Assembly (NCBI GenBank): GCA_900167215.1
Contig: FUZS01000012.1
Location: forward strand, 40,079 to 104,078
DNA: 64,000 nucleotides
Direction: 5' to 3'
From: [Eubacterium] yurii
GTDB lineage: Bacteria > Bacillota > Clostridia > Peptostreptococcales > Filifactoraceae
Shown: piece by piece, positions 8,863-19,216 of the stretch
Position numbering within the stretch: position 1 is the first letter of the stretch
Layout: the number at the start of each line of letters is the position of its first letter
Program-made: the position numbers and the translations under genes
Notes under the pieces: model-generated
Told to the model about the DNA's origin: nothing
The model's database searches: none
What the model saw: the letters and a program-made list of their open reading frames with translations, nothing else

Positions 8863-8913
8863 TTGACAAGTATACTTGGAAATGTTATAATAATTTTACC
8901 AAGTAAACTTGTC
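8863..8913 (+). promoter_or_regulatory. Strong sigma-A promoter with two palindromic operators
   Basis: TTGACA (8863-8868) and TATAAT (8886-8891) are both consensus with a 17-bp spacer. A perfect palindrome CAAGTATACTTG (8867-8878) overlaps the -35 and spacer; a near copy, CAAGTAAACTTG (8900-8911), lies just downstream of the start point. Their centres are 33 bp apart, about three helical turns. This layout suggests tight repression by a dimer, plausibly the HTH protein encoded two genes on. Confidence 0.85.
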
Positions 8914-8928
8914 AAAGGAGGGTTTGAG

Positions 8929-9234
8929 ATGAAAAAGGATGAAATACTTGAAAAAGCAAGGGAAGAGAAAAAAGATGAGGGTATTGATAATGTCAATAAT
9001 AAAGGCTTAAGTTTAGGGCATAAAATCTTTATTTTATTAAGTGTTTTTTTGCTTGTATTTAATAAATTTAATAATATAGAAAGTTATGATGTTGTATCTC
9101 TAATGTTTGTATTTTCTGCTGCAAGATATTATACAGAGTATAAATTTTCTAAAGAGCTAAATTCATACTATTATTTAATATTAAGTTCATTTTTAGGTAT
9201 TGTATTCCTATTATGTCATATATTTCTTCACTAA
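8929..9234 (+). CDS. Small membrane protein (DUF6442-like)
   Basis: The start is set at 8929, after the AAAGGAGGG site and downstream of the promoter; an earlier frame extension would begin inside the -35 box. The 101-residue protein has a charged N-terminus (MKKDEILEKAREEKKDEG) and two or three hydrophobic segments (about 32-46, 55-66, 80-99). The N-terminus resembles the small DUF6442 family often encoded beside a short HTH regulator (from memory, not searched). Function unknown. First gene of a three-gene operon with the XRE regulator 10 bp downstream. Confidence 0.75.
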   Translation: MKKDEILEKAREEKKDEGIDNVNNKGLSLGHKIFILLSVFLLVFNKFNNIESYDVVSLMFVFSAARYYTEYKFSKELNSYYYLILSSFLGIVFLLCHIFLH

Positions 9235-9244
9235 GGTGGATTTT

Positions 9245-9454
9245 ATGGATAATTTATTAGTATTAAAAAATAATTTAAAAGAAATAAGGAAAGAAAAAGG
9301 ATATTCACAGACTGATTTGGCAGAGCTAGTAGGAGTTTCAAGAAATACTATAAGTTCGATTGAAACAGGTCAGTTTAACCCTACTGCAAAGTTGGCGTTG
9401 ATTTTGTGCATAGCCTTAGATAAGAAATTTGAAGAAATATTTTATTTTGATTGA
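9245..9454 (+). CDS. XRE-family HTH regulator (69 aa)
   Basis: Starting at the ATG behind AAGGTGG, this protein is nearly all helix-turn-helix: NNLKEIRKEKGYSQTDLAELVGV is helices 1-2, SRNTISSIETG the recognition helix, and the rest (FNPTAKLALILCIALDKKFEEIFY) is the usual tail of YgzD-like small regulators. It has no sensor domain. It is a candidate binder of the two CAAGTAtACTTG palindromes upstream of the operon, giving autorepression (inference). Neighbours are a membrane protein before and a 27-residue membrane peptide after. Confidence 0.88.
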   Translation: MDNLLVLKNNLKEIRKEKGYSQTDLAELVGVSRNTISSIETGQFNPTAKLALILCIALDKKFEEIFYFD

Positions 9455-9465
9455 GAGGTGGAAAA

Positions 9466-9549
9466 ATGGTAGCAGTAATAGCAACATTGATTTGTGTAGT
9501 ATCAGCGCTTTGGTATATGAAAAGAAATAAAGAAGATGATAATAAATAA
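9466..9549 (+). CDS. 27-residue membrane peptide
   Basis: A short frame follows a GAGAGGTGG ribosome site 11 bases after the regulator stop. It encodes a single hydrophobic helix (MVAVIATLICVVSALWYM) with a charged tail (KRNKEDDNK). The good site, spacing and clean membrane-peptide pattern argue it is translated. It could be a toxin-like or regulatory membrane peptide; no family is recognised. Confidence 0.55.
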   Translation: MVAVIATLICVVSALWYMKRNKEDDNK

Positions 9550-9601
9550 GACTTATTAAAATATGCTAAGTCATGATATTTACTTAAAGTACAGTTATAA
9601 T

Positions 9602-9636
9602 TAAAGGGTGATTGGAGAAGTTCAGTCACCTTTTTT
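9602..9636 (+). terminator. Intrinsic terminator right of the HTH module
   Basis: AAAGGGTGATTGGA and TTCAGTCACCTTT form a hairpin with wobble pairs, followed by six T. It is nearly the same sequence as the terminator at 8664-8699. Confidence 0.8.
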
Positions 9637-9654
9637 GTGGTGTGCCCGAATTGA

Positions 9655-9695
9655 TACTAATATCTGTTTAATCTATGGATAATATTTATCAATGG
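9655..9695 (-). repeat. MITE family A end fragment
   Basis: TACTAATATCTGTTTAATC followed by TATGGATAATATTTATC matches the inverted right end of the family A elements. The other end is not recognisable. The 9550-9896 interval otherwise holds the module terminator and the hrcA promoter/CIRCE region. Confidence 0.6.
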
Positions 9696-9780
9696 ATTTA
9701 AAAAAAGGGAAATAGAAAAGCAGTGATTAAAATATTTTTATGCCTTTTTCAAAAATAAATAAAAAAATTTTTAATTATTG

Positions 9781-9809
9781 TTGACAAACATAAATAAAAG
9801 TAGTAAGAT
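9781..9809 (+). promoter_or_regulatory. Heat-shock operon promoter
   Basis: TTGACA at 9781-9786 and TAAGAT at 9804-9809 are separated by 17 bp, directly before the CIRCE operator. Confidence 0.75.
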
Positions 9810-9820
9810 AATATTTGTAG

Positions 9821-9847
9821 TTAGCACTCGATGTTAAAGAGTGCTAA
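9821..9847 (+). promoter_or_regulatory. CIRCE operator (HrcA binding site)
   Basis: A perfect TTAGCACTC-N9-GAGTGCTAA inverted repeat lies just downstream of the promoter. HrcA bound here represses the operon until heat or misfolded protein draws GroEL away (known for the family). Confidence 0.97.
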
Positions 9848-9896
9848 CAAAAAAATAAGAATTCAATTTTTATCCGGAATTTAAAGGAAGATAGAT

Positions 9897-10928
9897 ATGA
9901 AAACAAATCTTAGCGAAAGGAAAATGAAAATACTCAAGTTCATAGTGGAAGAGTATATATCCACTGCAGAACCGATAGGCTCAAGGACGATATCAAAGAA
10001 TAAAGATCTCGCCATAAGTGCGGCAACTATTCGTAATGAGATGTCTGATCTTGAAGATATGGGCTACCTTATCTCACCTCACGTTTCTGCAGGCAGAGTG
10101 CCTTCACAGATGGCGTATGCATTGTATGTGGATGAGCTGATGAAGGATAATACTTTGGAACTTAAGGAAAAAGAACTAATCAGAAAAACTCTGGATAATA
10201 ATATAAATCAAATTCAAAATTTACTTGATGAAACTGTAAATATTCTGACTTCTTTGACAAACTATACTTCCATAGCGATAATGAAGGCAAGCGAAGAAAA
10301 AGAAAATAAGATAAGTCACTTTGACCTGGTAAAGGTCAGCGAACATCAGATAGTGATGATAATGGTAATGGAAGATGGCACAGTTAACAGCAAGAATATA
10401 TACATCGAAAAGGAAATAGACGCTGAGAAAATTCAGATTATATCTCAGACTATAAAAGATCAGATTATAGGAAAGGACATATATTCTTTAGGTGATAAAT
10501 TCGTACAATATATCAAGTCCGAGATAATGTGGTATGATGAATTGTTGGACAATATGCTAAATACAATAAATAGCAGTGTTTTACAAGATACACCGTTTAG
10601 CATAATGTTAAAGGGTACAAATAATATATTTAATTATCCTGAGTTTAATGATATATCCACAGTGAAATCTTTTTTGACTTTGCTTGACAATAAGGATGAG
10701 CTGGTGGAAGTGCTCCAAAATCATGGAGTAACCAAAGATAACGTCAATATAATAATAGGTGACAAGTCGATGGGAGATGTACTGGATAATTGCTCAATCA
10801 TCACCGCCAATTTCAGGTTGGATGGCAGAATGGTGGGTAAGTTCGGCATTATAGGTCCTAAGCGTATGGATTACGGTAAGGCGTATTCATTAATGAGATA
10901 TATCAGCAAGTGTTTGGATGAGCTGTAA
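9897..10928 (+). CDS. hrcA: Heat-inducible transcription repressor HrcA
   Basis: The 343-residue repressor binds CIRCE and controls class I heat-shock genes. The N-terminal winged HTH is visible (LSERKMKILKFIVEEYISTAEPIGS... AATIRNEMSDLEDMGYL), and the C-terminal domain ends in IIGPKRMDYGKAYSLMRYIS, the family signature. It is the first gene of hrcA-grpE-dnaK-dnaJ, with its own operator 50 bp upstream. A short AAGGAAG site precedes the ATG; grpE follows after 9 bp. Confidence 0.96.
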   Translation: MKTNLSERKMKILKFIVEEYISTAEPIGSRTISKNKDLAISAATIRNEMSDLEDMGYLISPHVSAGRVPSQMAYALYVDELMKDNTLELKEKELIRKTLDNNINQIQNLLDETVNILTSLTNYTSIAIMKASEEKENKISHFDLVKVSEHQIVMIMVMEDGTVNSKNIYIEKEIDAEKIQIISQTIKDQIIGKDIYSLGDKFVQYIKSEIMWYDELLDNMLNTINSSVLQDTPFSIMLKGTNNIFNYPEFNDISTVKSFLTLLDNKDELVEVLQNHGVTKDNVNIIIGDKSMGDVLDNCSIITANFRLDGRMVGKFGIIGPKRMDYGKAYSLMRYISKCLDEL

Positions 10929-10937
10929 GGAGGAGAA

Positions 10938-11504
10938 ATGGAAAACAACAATCTAAAAGAAAACAAAGAAATTAATCCGGATATAGAGACGGATGAAATA
11001 AAAGAAAAAGAAAATAGCGAAGTTGAAAATGCTTGTGACGAAACTCAAAAAGAGATGGATGAACAACAAAAACAACTTGAAGAACTCCAAGGACAAGTCG
11101 ATCAGATGAAAGATTTGGCTCAAAGAACACAGGCAGAATTTATGAATTACAAGAAGAGAGTGGCAAAGGAGATGCAGGATATATCAACATTTGCCAACGA
11201 AAATATAATTACTCAACTGCTCTTGGTACTGGATAACTTTGATAGAGCAATTGAGAGTGAAAAAGATAATGACACACCGTTTTTACAAGGTGTAATAATG
11301 ATTAAGAAACAACTTGAAGAGACACTTTTCAAAAACGGATTGGAAGAAATAGATGCCTTAGGGCAGGAGTTTGATCCTAACTTCCACCACGCAGTAATGC
11401 AAGAGGAAGCTGACGAAAAGAATAAGGTCTTGGAAGTCTTTCAAAAAGGATATAAACTTAAGGAAAAGGTGATACGTCCTTCAATGGTTAAGGTATCACA
11501 ATAA
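10938..11504 (+). CDS. grpE: Nucleotide exchange factor GrpE
   Basis: This 188-residue co-chaperone releases ADP from DnaK. A long acidic, coiled-coil N-terminal half (residues 1-75, rich in E, K and Q) leads into DLAQRTQAEFMNYKKRV and the C-terminal beta domain with FLQGVIMIKKQLEETLFKNGLEEIDALGQEFDPNFHHAVMQEE and VIRPSMVKVSQ. It sits 9 bp behind hrcA with GGAGGAG. A 243-bp gap follows before dnaK, longer than usual and without a clear promoter or terminator. Confidence 0.96.
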   Translation: MENNNLKENKEINPDIETDEIKEKENSEVENACDETQKEMDEQQKQLEELQGQVDQMKDLAQRTQAEFMNYKKRVAKEMQDISTFANENIITQLLLVLDNFDRAIESEKDNDTPFLQGVIMIKKQLEETLFKNGLEEIDALGQEFDPNFHHAVMQEEADEKNKVLEVFQKGYKLKEKVIRPSMVKVSQ

Positions 11505-11732
11505 TCTTGTTTCACTGCATTAAACAATCATTGATTTATACTCAAACATAATAAAAGAAAAAATATTTTAACTGTAATTTAGGATGCTTAGATAAAATCA
11601 GCTAAGGTATTTTCAGTTATTAAAAGACTTACAGTATGATATTTGGTTGTAAATGCGGTTTTATATAAATATTTAAAATAATAACTAAAAACAAAACAAT
11701 GTTACAATCATAATTTTATTAGTTAATAATAA

Positions 11733-13601
<1,869 letters not shown>

Positions 13602-13615
13602 TATATGAGATAAGA

Positions 13616-13654
13616 CTTGAATCAGGTGCTGAAAAAGTACTTGATTTAAGTTTT
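13616..13654 (+). terminator. Hairpin between dnaK and dnaJ
   Basis: A 15-bp stem (13616-13630 with 13636-13650) contains three G-U pairs and a GAAAA loop, and is followed by only four T. It is probably a partial terminator or a 3'-end stabiliser that lowers dnaJ relative to dnaK. Confidence 0.65.
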
Positions 13655-13726
13655 AAAAATATGTTAGTATTGTTATCTGCATATATCAGTATAGGTTGTG
13701 CAAAGAGAAGGTGGTGAGAAAAAAAT

Positions 13727-14887
13727 ATGGCAGGAAAGAAAGATTTTTACGAGTTGCTCGGTGTCAACAAGGATGCCAGTGACCAAGAGATAAAAAAAGC
13801 ATATAGAAAACTTGCAATGAAATATCACCCTGATAAAAATCAGGGAAATAAGGAAGCTGAAGAAAAATTCAAAGAAATCAACGAGGCTTATGAAGTCTTA
13901 TCCGATAAGGATAAGAGGGCTAAGTATGACAGATTCGGACCTGATGCTTACAATACACAAGGTGGAGGATTTTCAGGTGGTGGGTTCTCCGGCGAATTTG
14001 ACTTCGGTGACATATTTTCAGATCTTTTCGGTGGTGGCGGATTTGGCGGTTTTGGAGGATTTTCTTCAGGAAACAGGAGAAACAGCGCAAAGGCACCAAG
14101 AAAAGGTCAAGATGTTCGTATCAGACTCAATATTACATTTGAAGAGGCAGCATTTGGCGTAAAAAAAGAAATAGAAGTACCAATAGAGGAAAACTGTCAA
14201 TTCTGTAAGGGTACAGGCGCAAAAGACGGTACAGCTAAGGAAAAATGTACTACTTGTAACGGTGAGGGTGTAATAACAAATACTGTAAGGACACCTCTTG
14301 GTACAATGATGAACCAAAGTGTATGTCATGACTGTAACGGAACAGGCGAAAGAATAACTGAAAAATGTACGCATTGTAAGGGTACCGGAAGAATAAAGGA
14401 AAAGAGAAAAGTTACTGTAGATATACCTGCAGGAATAGATGATCAAAATATATTGAGAGTAAGCGGACAGGGTCAAGCAGGCTATAACGGTGGACCTAAG
14501 GGTGATTTACAGGTTGTAGTTACTATACAAAAGCATAAGATATTTAAACGTGAAGGCTACGACGTTCATTTGGAGATGCCTATCACATTTGTGCAGGCTG
14601 CACTTGGTGACGAGGTGGAAGTACCTACACTCGATGGCAAAGTAAAATACAAGATACCTGAAGGTACTCAAAGCGGTACAGTATTTAGATTAAGGTCAAA
14701 GGGTATAACAAGATTACACTCAAAGTCAAGGGGAGACCAACTTATAAAGGTAATAGTTGAAGTACCTAAGTCACTTTCTGAAAAACAAAAAGAAGCTTTA
14801 AGAGAATATGCGAGGATTACCGGGAGTGAGGTAAACCAGCAGAGTAAGAATTTTTTAGATAAATTGAGAGATTTCTTCACAGAATAA
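13727..14887 (+). CDS. dnaJ: Chaperone DnaJ (type I Hsp40)
   Basis: The 386-residue co-chaperone has the complete type I layout: J domain with the HPD triad at 34-36, a Gly/Phe-rich linker (about 78-120), four CxxCxGxG zinc repeats ([32 protein letters not shown]), then the C-terminal beta domains. It stimulates DnaK ATPase and delivers substrates. It lies 125 bp after dnaK with its own strong site (GAAGGTGGTGAG), and a good intrinsic terminator ends the operon. Confidence 0.97.
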   Translation: MAGKKDFYELLGVNKDASDQEIKKAYRKLAMKYHPDKNQGNKEAEEKFKEINEAYEVLSDKDKRAKYDRFGPDAYNTQGGGFSGGGFSGEFDFGDIFSDLFGGGGFGGFGGFSSGNRRNSAKAPRKGQDVRIRLNITFEEAAFGVKKEIEVPIEENCQFCKGTGAKDGTAKEKCTTCNGEGVITNTVRTPLGTMMNQSVCHDCNGTGERITEKCTHCKGTGRIKEKRKVTVDIPAGIDDQNILRVSGQGQAGYNGGPKGDLQVVVTIQKHKIFKREGYDVHLEMPITFVQAALGDEVEVPTLDGKVKYKIPEGTQSGTVFRLRSKGITRLHSKSRGDQLIKVIVEVPKSLSEKQKEALREYARITGSEVNQQSKNFLDKLRDFFTE

Positions 14888-14892
14888 GAATG

Positions 14893-14926
14893 TAGGCATG
14901 TCTATAAGATGTGCCTATTTTTTTTT
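14893..14926 (+). terminator. Intrinsic terminator of the heat-shock operon
   Basis: TAGGCATGTCT pairs with AGATGTGCCTA around a 3-base loop and is followed by nine T, 6 bases after the dnaJ stop. Confidence 0.9.
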
Positions 14927-14927
14927 A

Positions 14928-14956
14928 TTGACATTATGGCAAAAACATAATATTAT
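14928..14956 (+). promoter_or_regulatory. Promoter of ilvA
   Basis: TTGACA (14928-14933), a 17-bp spacer and TATTAT (14951-14956). No T-box or riboswitch features are seen in the leader up to 15050. Confidence 0.7.
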
Positions 14957-15050
14957 TTTATCTTAAATAAATATTCTAAAGATTTAGTGTAAATAAAGCT
15001 TATTAGAGTATTATCAGTATCATTTATAAAAATAAAACAGGGGGAAATAA

Positions 15051-16283
15051 ATGAAATATAACAACATAGATTTTGAACAGCTTAAAAACAGTATAGATTG
15101 TGCCAGTGCCAGAGTGGCAATGCAAGATGTGATAAGAAAGACACCTCTTATACACAGTGAAAAGCTCAGCGAAACCTATGGCAATGAAATATACTTAAAA
15201 CCTGAATGCTTACAAAAAACAGGCTCTTTTAAAATAAGAGGAGCATATAATAAGATGAGAAAGCTCAGTGAAGAAGAAAAGAGCAGAGGAGTAATATGTG
15301 CTTCTGCCGGGAATCACGCTCAGGGAGTGGCATTTTCTGCCAAAAAATTGGGTATCAAAGCTACTATAGTAATGCCTGAAACATCTCCTCTCATCAAGGT
15401 AAATGCCACAAAGAGCTATGGGGTAGAGGTGGTATTAAGTGGTGAAGTATATGATGAAGCCTATGAAACTGCAATAAAGCTTGAAAAAGAATATGGATAT
15501 ACTTTCATTCATCCTTTTAACGATGTGGACGTCATAGAAGGTCAAGGAACTATAGCAAATGAAATCTTGGAAGATTTGCCTGACGCAGATTGCATCTTAG
15601 TTCCTGTAGGTGGAGGAGGACTTATCTCAGGTGTTGCTCTTTCCGCTCTAAAAATAAATCCTAAGATTAAGGTAATAGGAGTAGAGCCTACAGGTGCAAA
15701 TGCAATGCACTCCTCATTAATCAACGGACATATTACTAATCTTAATTCCGTATCAACAATAGCTGACGGTGTAGCTGTTAAAAATCCGGGAGAAATCTGC
15801 TACAACATCATCAAAAATACAGTGAGTGACATAATAGAAGTGACAGATTTTGAAATAATGGAAGCATATCTGTCATTGTTACAAAATCACAAGTTGGTAT
15901 CAGAGAACTCAGGATCTTTGAGTATTGCAGCACTTAGCAAGTTAAAATCAAAGAACAAGAAGATTGTTTCGCTTATAAGCGGAGGTAATATAGACGTGCT
16001 AACTATGTCTTCAATGATAAATAAGGGTCTTATCTCAATGGGCAGAACATTTTGTTTTTCTGTTACCCTACCTGACGTACCTGGTCAACTTGTCAAGATT
16101 TCCAAGATATTGGCAGATTCAAAGGCAAATGTAATAAAACTCGATCACAATCAATTCAAGTCTTATAACAGATTTAACAATGTTTCTCTTGAAGTGACTG
16201 TAGAGACGAATGGACATACACATATTGAAGAAATATCTGATTTATTATACGAAAACGGCTACCATATAATCAGAATCTATTAG
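15051..16283 (+). CDS. ilvA: Threonine ammonia-lyase with ACT domain
   Basis: The 410-residue PLP enzyme deaminates threonine (or serine) to 2-oxobutyrate. The Schiff-base lysine is Lys61 in GSFKIRGAYNKM; the phosphate loop is VPVGGGGLISG. The C-terminal 75 residues (FCFSVTLPDVPGQLVKISKIL...) form one ACT-like regulatory domain, as in the roughly 400-residue TdcB/IlvA2 type rather than the 510-residue IlvA with two. It may be catabolic or biosynthetic; no other isoleucine gene is near. It is preceded by its own promoter and a GGGGG site, and amylase follows 51 bp on. Confidence 0.93.
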   Translation: MKYNNIDFEQLKNSIDCASARVAMQDVIRKTPLIHSEKLSETYGNEIYLKPECLQKTGSFKIRGAYNKMRKLSEEEKSRGVICASAGNHAQGVAFSAKKLGIKATIVMPETSPLIKVNATKSYGVEVVLSGEVYDEAYETAIKLEKEYGYTFIHPFNDVDVIEGQGTIANEILEDLPDADCILVPVGGGGLISGVALSALKINPKIKVIGVEPTGANAMHSSLINGHITNLNSVSTIADGVAVKNPGEICYNIIKNTVSDIIEVTDFEIMEAYLSLLQNHKLVSENSGSLSIAALSKLKSKNKKIVSLISGGNIDVLTMSSMINKGLISMGRTFCFSVTLPDVPGQLVKISKILADSKANVIKLDHNQFKSYNRFNNVSLEVTVETNGHTHIEEISDLLYENGYHIIRIY

Positions 16284-16334
16284 TAATATTTACAATTATG
16301 GAAGCTTAATTTATTTTAGGAGAGGAGTTATCTT

Positions 16335-17804
16335 ATGGATAAAAAGATGCACGGAGTAATTATGCAGTCATTTGAATGGTATCTGCGGGATGATTGCTCT
16401 CACTGGGATAAGCTTGCACAAATGTCAGCAGAGCTTTCAAAGGTAGGTATAACTGCTGTTTGGCTACCTCCGGCTTACAAGGGTCAGGGAGGTAAGAGTG
16501 ATGTCGGATATGGAGTCTATGACATCTATGACTTGGGAGAGTTCGACCAAAAAGGCAGTATAGCTACAAAATACGGCAGTAGAAAGCAGTATTTAAACTG
16601 TATCAAAAAACTCCAAGAAAATGACATCGACGTATATTGTGACATTGTGCTCAATCATATGATGGGTGCAGACGAAGCTGAAAAAGTAATGGTAATAGAA
16701 AAGGACTCTTCAGACAGGACTAAAAATATATCCGAGCCGGAGGAGATATCAGCTTGGACAAAGTTTACTTTTGCTGCAAGAGGAGGAAAGTACAACGACT
16801 TTATATGGACAAAGGAATGCTTTGACGGTATTGATTGGGATCAGCAAAGGCAAAAGGCAGGTATATATAATTTTGAGGGAGTACCCTGGGACAGCGGAGT
16901 TGACAAAGAAAATGAAAACTACGACTATCTTATGGGAGCGGATCTTTGCTTTGGAAATAAGATAGTAGTAAATCAACTCTTGATTTGGGGAGATTGGTAT
17001 GTCAGAACTACAAGTCTTGACGGATTCAGATTGGATGCGGTAAAGCATATCGATTACAACTTCTATCCGAAATGGCTTGGAAACTTAAGATATGTATATG
17101 ACAAGGAGTTTTTTGCTGTAGGAGAGTATTGGCATAACGACATCAATGTCTTAAAGAAATACTTGGAAAATACAGGCGAATGTATGTCGCTCTTTGATGT
17201 ACCACTTCATAATAATTTTCATATTGCAAGCACAAGCAATGGGAATTTTGACTTGAGAAATATATTCAAAGACACTCTTACAAAGGAAAATCCAGGTAAG
17301 TCTGTAACATTTGTTGACAATCACGATACACAAAAAGGACAGGCACTTCAAAGCCCTGTGGAAAATTGGTTCATTCCTCATGCCTACAGTCTTATCTTGC
17401 TTAGAGATAGCGGCTATCCTTGTATATTCTACGGTCATTACTACGGCATGGAGCATAGTGATGTACCAGCATTTAAGGAAACTATAGATAAACTTCTCTT
17501 TGTCAGACATAATCTTATGTATGGTAAAGTAAACGACTATTTGGATGAAGAAAGTGTCATAGGATGGAGTTTTGAAGGCGATGAAAAAAGTAATGATGAC
17601 GGATTTGCAGTTATTTTGACCGATAGTGCACAAAATGAAAAGAAAATCTATGTAGGTGAAAAACACAAGGGGCAGATTTGGGGAGATATACTTGGAAATT
17701 CTGATGAAAAAGTTACTATTGGAGAAGACGGTTTTGCTGTATTTAAGGTGCAAGACGGTAGTGTAAGCGTCTACTGTAAGGAAGAAATTGTAAGTAATAT
17801 GTAA
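16335..17804 (+). CDS. Cytoplasmic alpha-amylase (GH13)
   Basis: The 489-residue glycoside hydrolase has no signal peptide, matching the cytoplasmic AmyA/amyS group that acts on maltodextrins or glycogen. Conserved regions are DIVLNH (103-108), GFRLDAVKH with nucleophile Asp234, AVGEYW with acid/base Glu264 and FVDNHDTQ with Asp331. The start follows AGGAGAGGAG. It lies 51 bp after ilvA and faces a ROK sugar kinase gene across a shared bidirectional terminator. Starch-to-glucose use with that kinase is an inference. Confidence 0.94.
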   Translation: MDKKMHGVIMQSFEWYLRDDCSHWDKLAQMSAELSKVGITAVWLPPAYKGQGGKSDVGYGVYDIYDLGEFDQKGSIATKYGSRKQYLNCIKKLQENDIDVYCDIVLNHMMGADEAEKVMVIEKDSSDRTKNISEPEEISAWTKFTFAARGGKYNDFIWTKECFDGIDWDQQRQKAGIYNFEGVPWDSGVDKENENYDYLMGADLCFGNKIVVNQLLIWGDWYVRTTSLDGFRLDAVKHIDYNFYPKWLGNLRYVYDKEFFAVGEYWHNDINVLKKYLENTGECMSLFDVPLHNNFHIASTSNGNFDLRNIFKDTLTKENPGKSVTFVDNHDTQKGQALQSPVENWFIPHAYSLILLRDSGYPCIFYGHYYGMEHSDVPAFKETIDKLLFVRHNLMYGKVNDYLDEESVIGWSFEGDEKSNDDGFAVILTDSAQNEKKIYVGEKHKGQIWGDILGNSDEKVTIGEDGFAVFKVQDGSVSVYCKEEIVSNM

Positions 17805-17818
17805 GTGTTTAATAAAGA

Positions 17819-17885
17819 ATTACAAAAAAGGTGATGAAAGATATTTCAAGTAATTTTGAAACTATCATTTATCACCTTTTGTAAT
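17819..17885. terminator. Bidirectional terminator between amylase and kinase genes
   Basis: ATTACAAAAAAGGTGAT (17819-17835) and ATCACCTTTTGTAAT (17871-17885) form a long stem with A-rich and T-rich flanks, serving both convergent genes. Confidence 0.85.
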
Positions 17886-17894
17886 TTATTATCC

Positions 17895-18782
17895 TTATTT
17901 TGTTTTTTGTATAAAATTATAATATGCCCCAAGCATACCTGCGTCGTTGTTATAATAAGCAGTTTCAAATATTGTCTTATCACAAATATTTTTTAGCAGG
18001 AACTTTTGCATTGACTTTCTTATTTTTTCAAGAAGGTAGTCTCTTTGTGCCATTATACCGCCACCAAGTACAACTATATTAGGATTTACGGCATAGCAAA
18101 GATTGGCAATACCCATACAAAGATTGTCTACCATTTCATCTATTGAAGATATAGCATTTTCATCACCTTTTTTTGCAAGTTCAAATATTATCTTACCGTT
18201 GACATTAGAAGTATTATCTCCTGTCTTTTGTCTAAAGTTTTCTATCAATGCTGTAGTTGATGCAAGGTCTTGAAAGTCTCCACCCGGAAGTTTCATATAT
18301 CCAACTTCAAAAGCGCTATAGCTATGTCCATGATATATTTTTTGAGCTTGGGTAAAGCAGGCTCCTATACCTGTACCGATAGTAAGGCACAGCACAAAGT
18401 CTCTATCTTTTCCGCTACCGCTTACAGCCTCAGCAAGACCTGCGCAGTTGACATCATTGTCTATCTCGCAAGGTAGAGAAAAGTCATCACGAATTATCTT
18501 CTTCCAATTAGTTCCTATATAATCCGGTATTTGCTTGCCTGCATACACTATCTCACCTTTTTGAGTGTCTACCATTCCTGCTGTAGACATTGCAACTCCT
18601 GCTATATTGTCATGTTTAGTTAGATAAGAAGATATTATATCCTTTACTACTGTTATCAGATGAGCTCCGCCTTTTTGGGCGTTTGAAGGAATATTTTGCT
18701 TATCTATAAACTCTCCTTCTTCATTTATGATTCCATATTTTATGGCAGTTCCGCCAATGTCTATACAGATGTATTTTTTCAT
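17895..18782 (-). CDS. ROK-family sugar kinase
   Basis: This 295-residue protein has the ROK ATP-binding start CIDIGGTAIKYG, the catalytic END-like segment EIDNDVNCAGLAEA with Asp110, LTIGTGIGACF and VLGGGI. The zinc-binding cysteine cluster of classical glucokinase/NagC ROK proteins (CxCGxxGCxE) is absent; the matching place reads YSAFEVGYMKLPGG. It thus belongs to the zinc-free branch that includes beta-glucoside and some N-acetylmannosamine kinases. The substrate is not certain. It is transcribed alone on the minus strand, towards the amylase gene. Confidence 0.9.
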   Translation of the reverse strand: MKKYICIDIGGTAIKYGIINEEGEFIDKQNIPSNAQKGGAHLITVVKDIISSYLTKHDNIAGVAMSTAGMVDTQKGEIVYAGKQIPDYIGTNWKKIIRDDFSLPCEIDNDVNCAGLAEAVSGSGKDRDFVLCLTIGTGIGACFTQAQKIYHGHSYSAFEVGYMKLPGGDFQDLASTTALIENFRQKTGDNTSNVNGKIIFELAKKGDENAISSIDEMVDNLCMGIANLCYAVNPNIVVLGGGIMAQRDYLLEKIRKSMQKFLLKNICDKTIFETAYYNNDAGMLGAYYNFIQKTK

Positions 18783-19156
18783 TTTTAGTCCTTTGCTAGT
18801 GTAAAATTTTGAATCTCAGATAAATATTATAATAGTTTTTGATAATATATAAAATTTTAATTATATAAAGTCTTATTTTAAATAGGCTTTTATGACTATA
18901 ATTGATTATATTTAAATTATTATAGTACAAATCTTTATATATTATCAATATTTTATTTTAGTAAATTTAAATTTTTTGCGTAAATAATTTTTTATAAAGC
19001 GGCACTTATATTGTAATACTAAAAATCTATTAAAAAGCCATATGATTATACCGTAGTAAAACTTATTATAATTCATAAACTGTAATTTCATTAGCATTAA
19101 TACTTTGCATTATAAATAGTGCTTAGTATAAGTCTAAAATTAATTAAAAATCCACC
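18783..19156. other. Intergenic between kinase and HD-GYP genes
   Basis: No gene is seen. The region carries one family C repeat core (19017-19041) and, at its right end, one arm of the HD-GYP terminator (19149-19156). Confidence 0.6.
19017..19041 (+). repeat. Family C repeat core
   Basis: Matches 40285-40309 at 23 of 25 bases (TACTAAAAATCTATT followed by AAAAAGCCAT). Confidence 0.65.
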
Positions 19157-19216
19157 AAAGGTGGTGGATTTTTATATAAATTCATCAAAGGTGGTGGATT
19201 TTTATATAAATTCATC
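19157..19216. repeat. 30-bp exact tandem duplication across an HD-GYP stop codon
   Basis: Two identical 30-base units (19157-19186 and 19187-19216) each contain the final Asp-Glu-Phe-Ile codons, the stop codon and one terminator arm of the minus-strand gene. The second arm lies at 19149-19156, giving a hairpin with a T-run on the minus strand. Confidence 0.9.

Noticed and set aside
13890..14162. Plus-strand frame within dnaJ
   Set aside because: Overlaps the conserved J-domain, Gly-rich and zinc-finger coding sequence in another frame, with no own ribosome site.
14927..15050. T-box leader for ilvA
   Set aside because: No GGGTGG-like T-box motif and no terminator directly before the gene; only a promoter is visible.
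19157..19216. CRISPR-like repeat
   Set aside because: Two directly adjoining 30-bp copies without spacers; they are a tandem duplication of a gene end.
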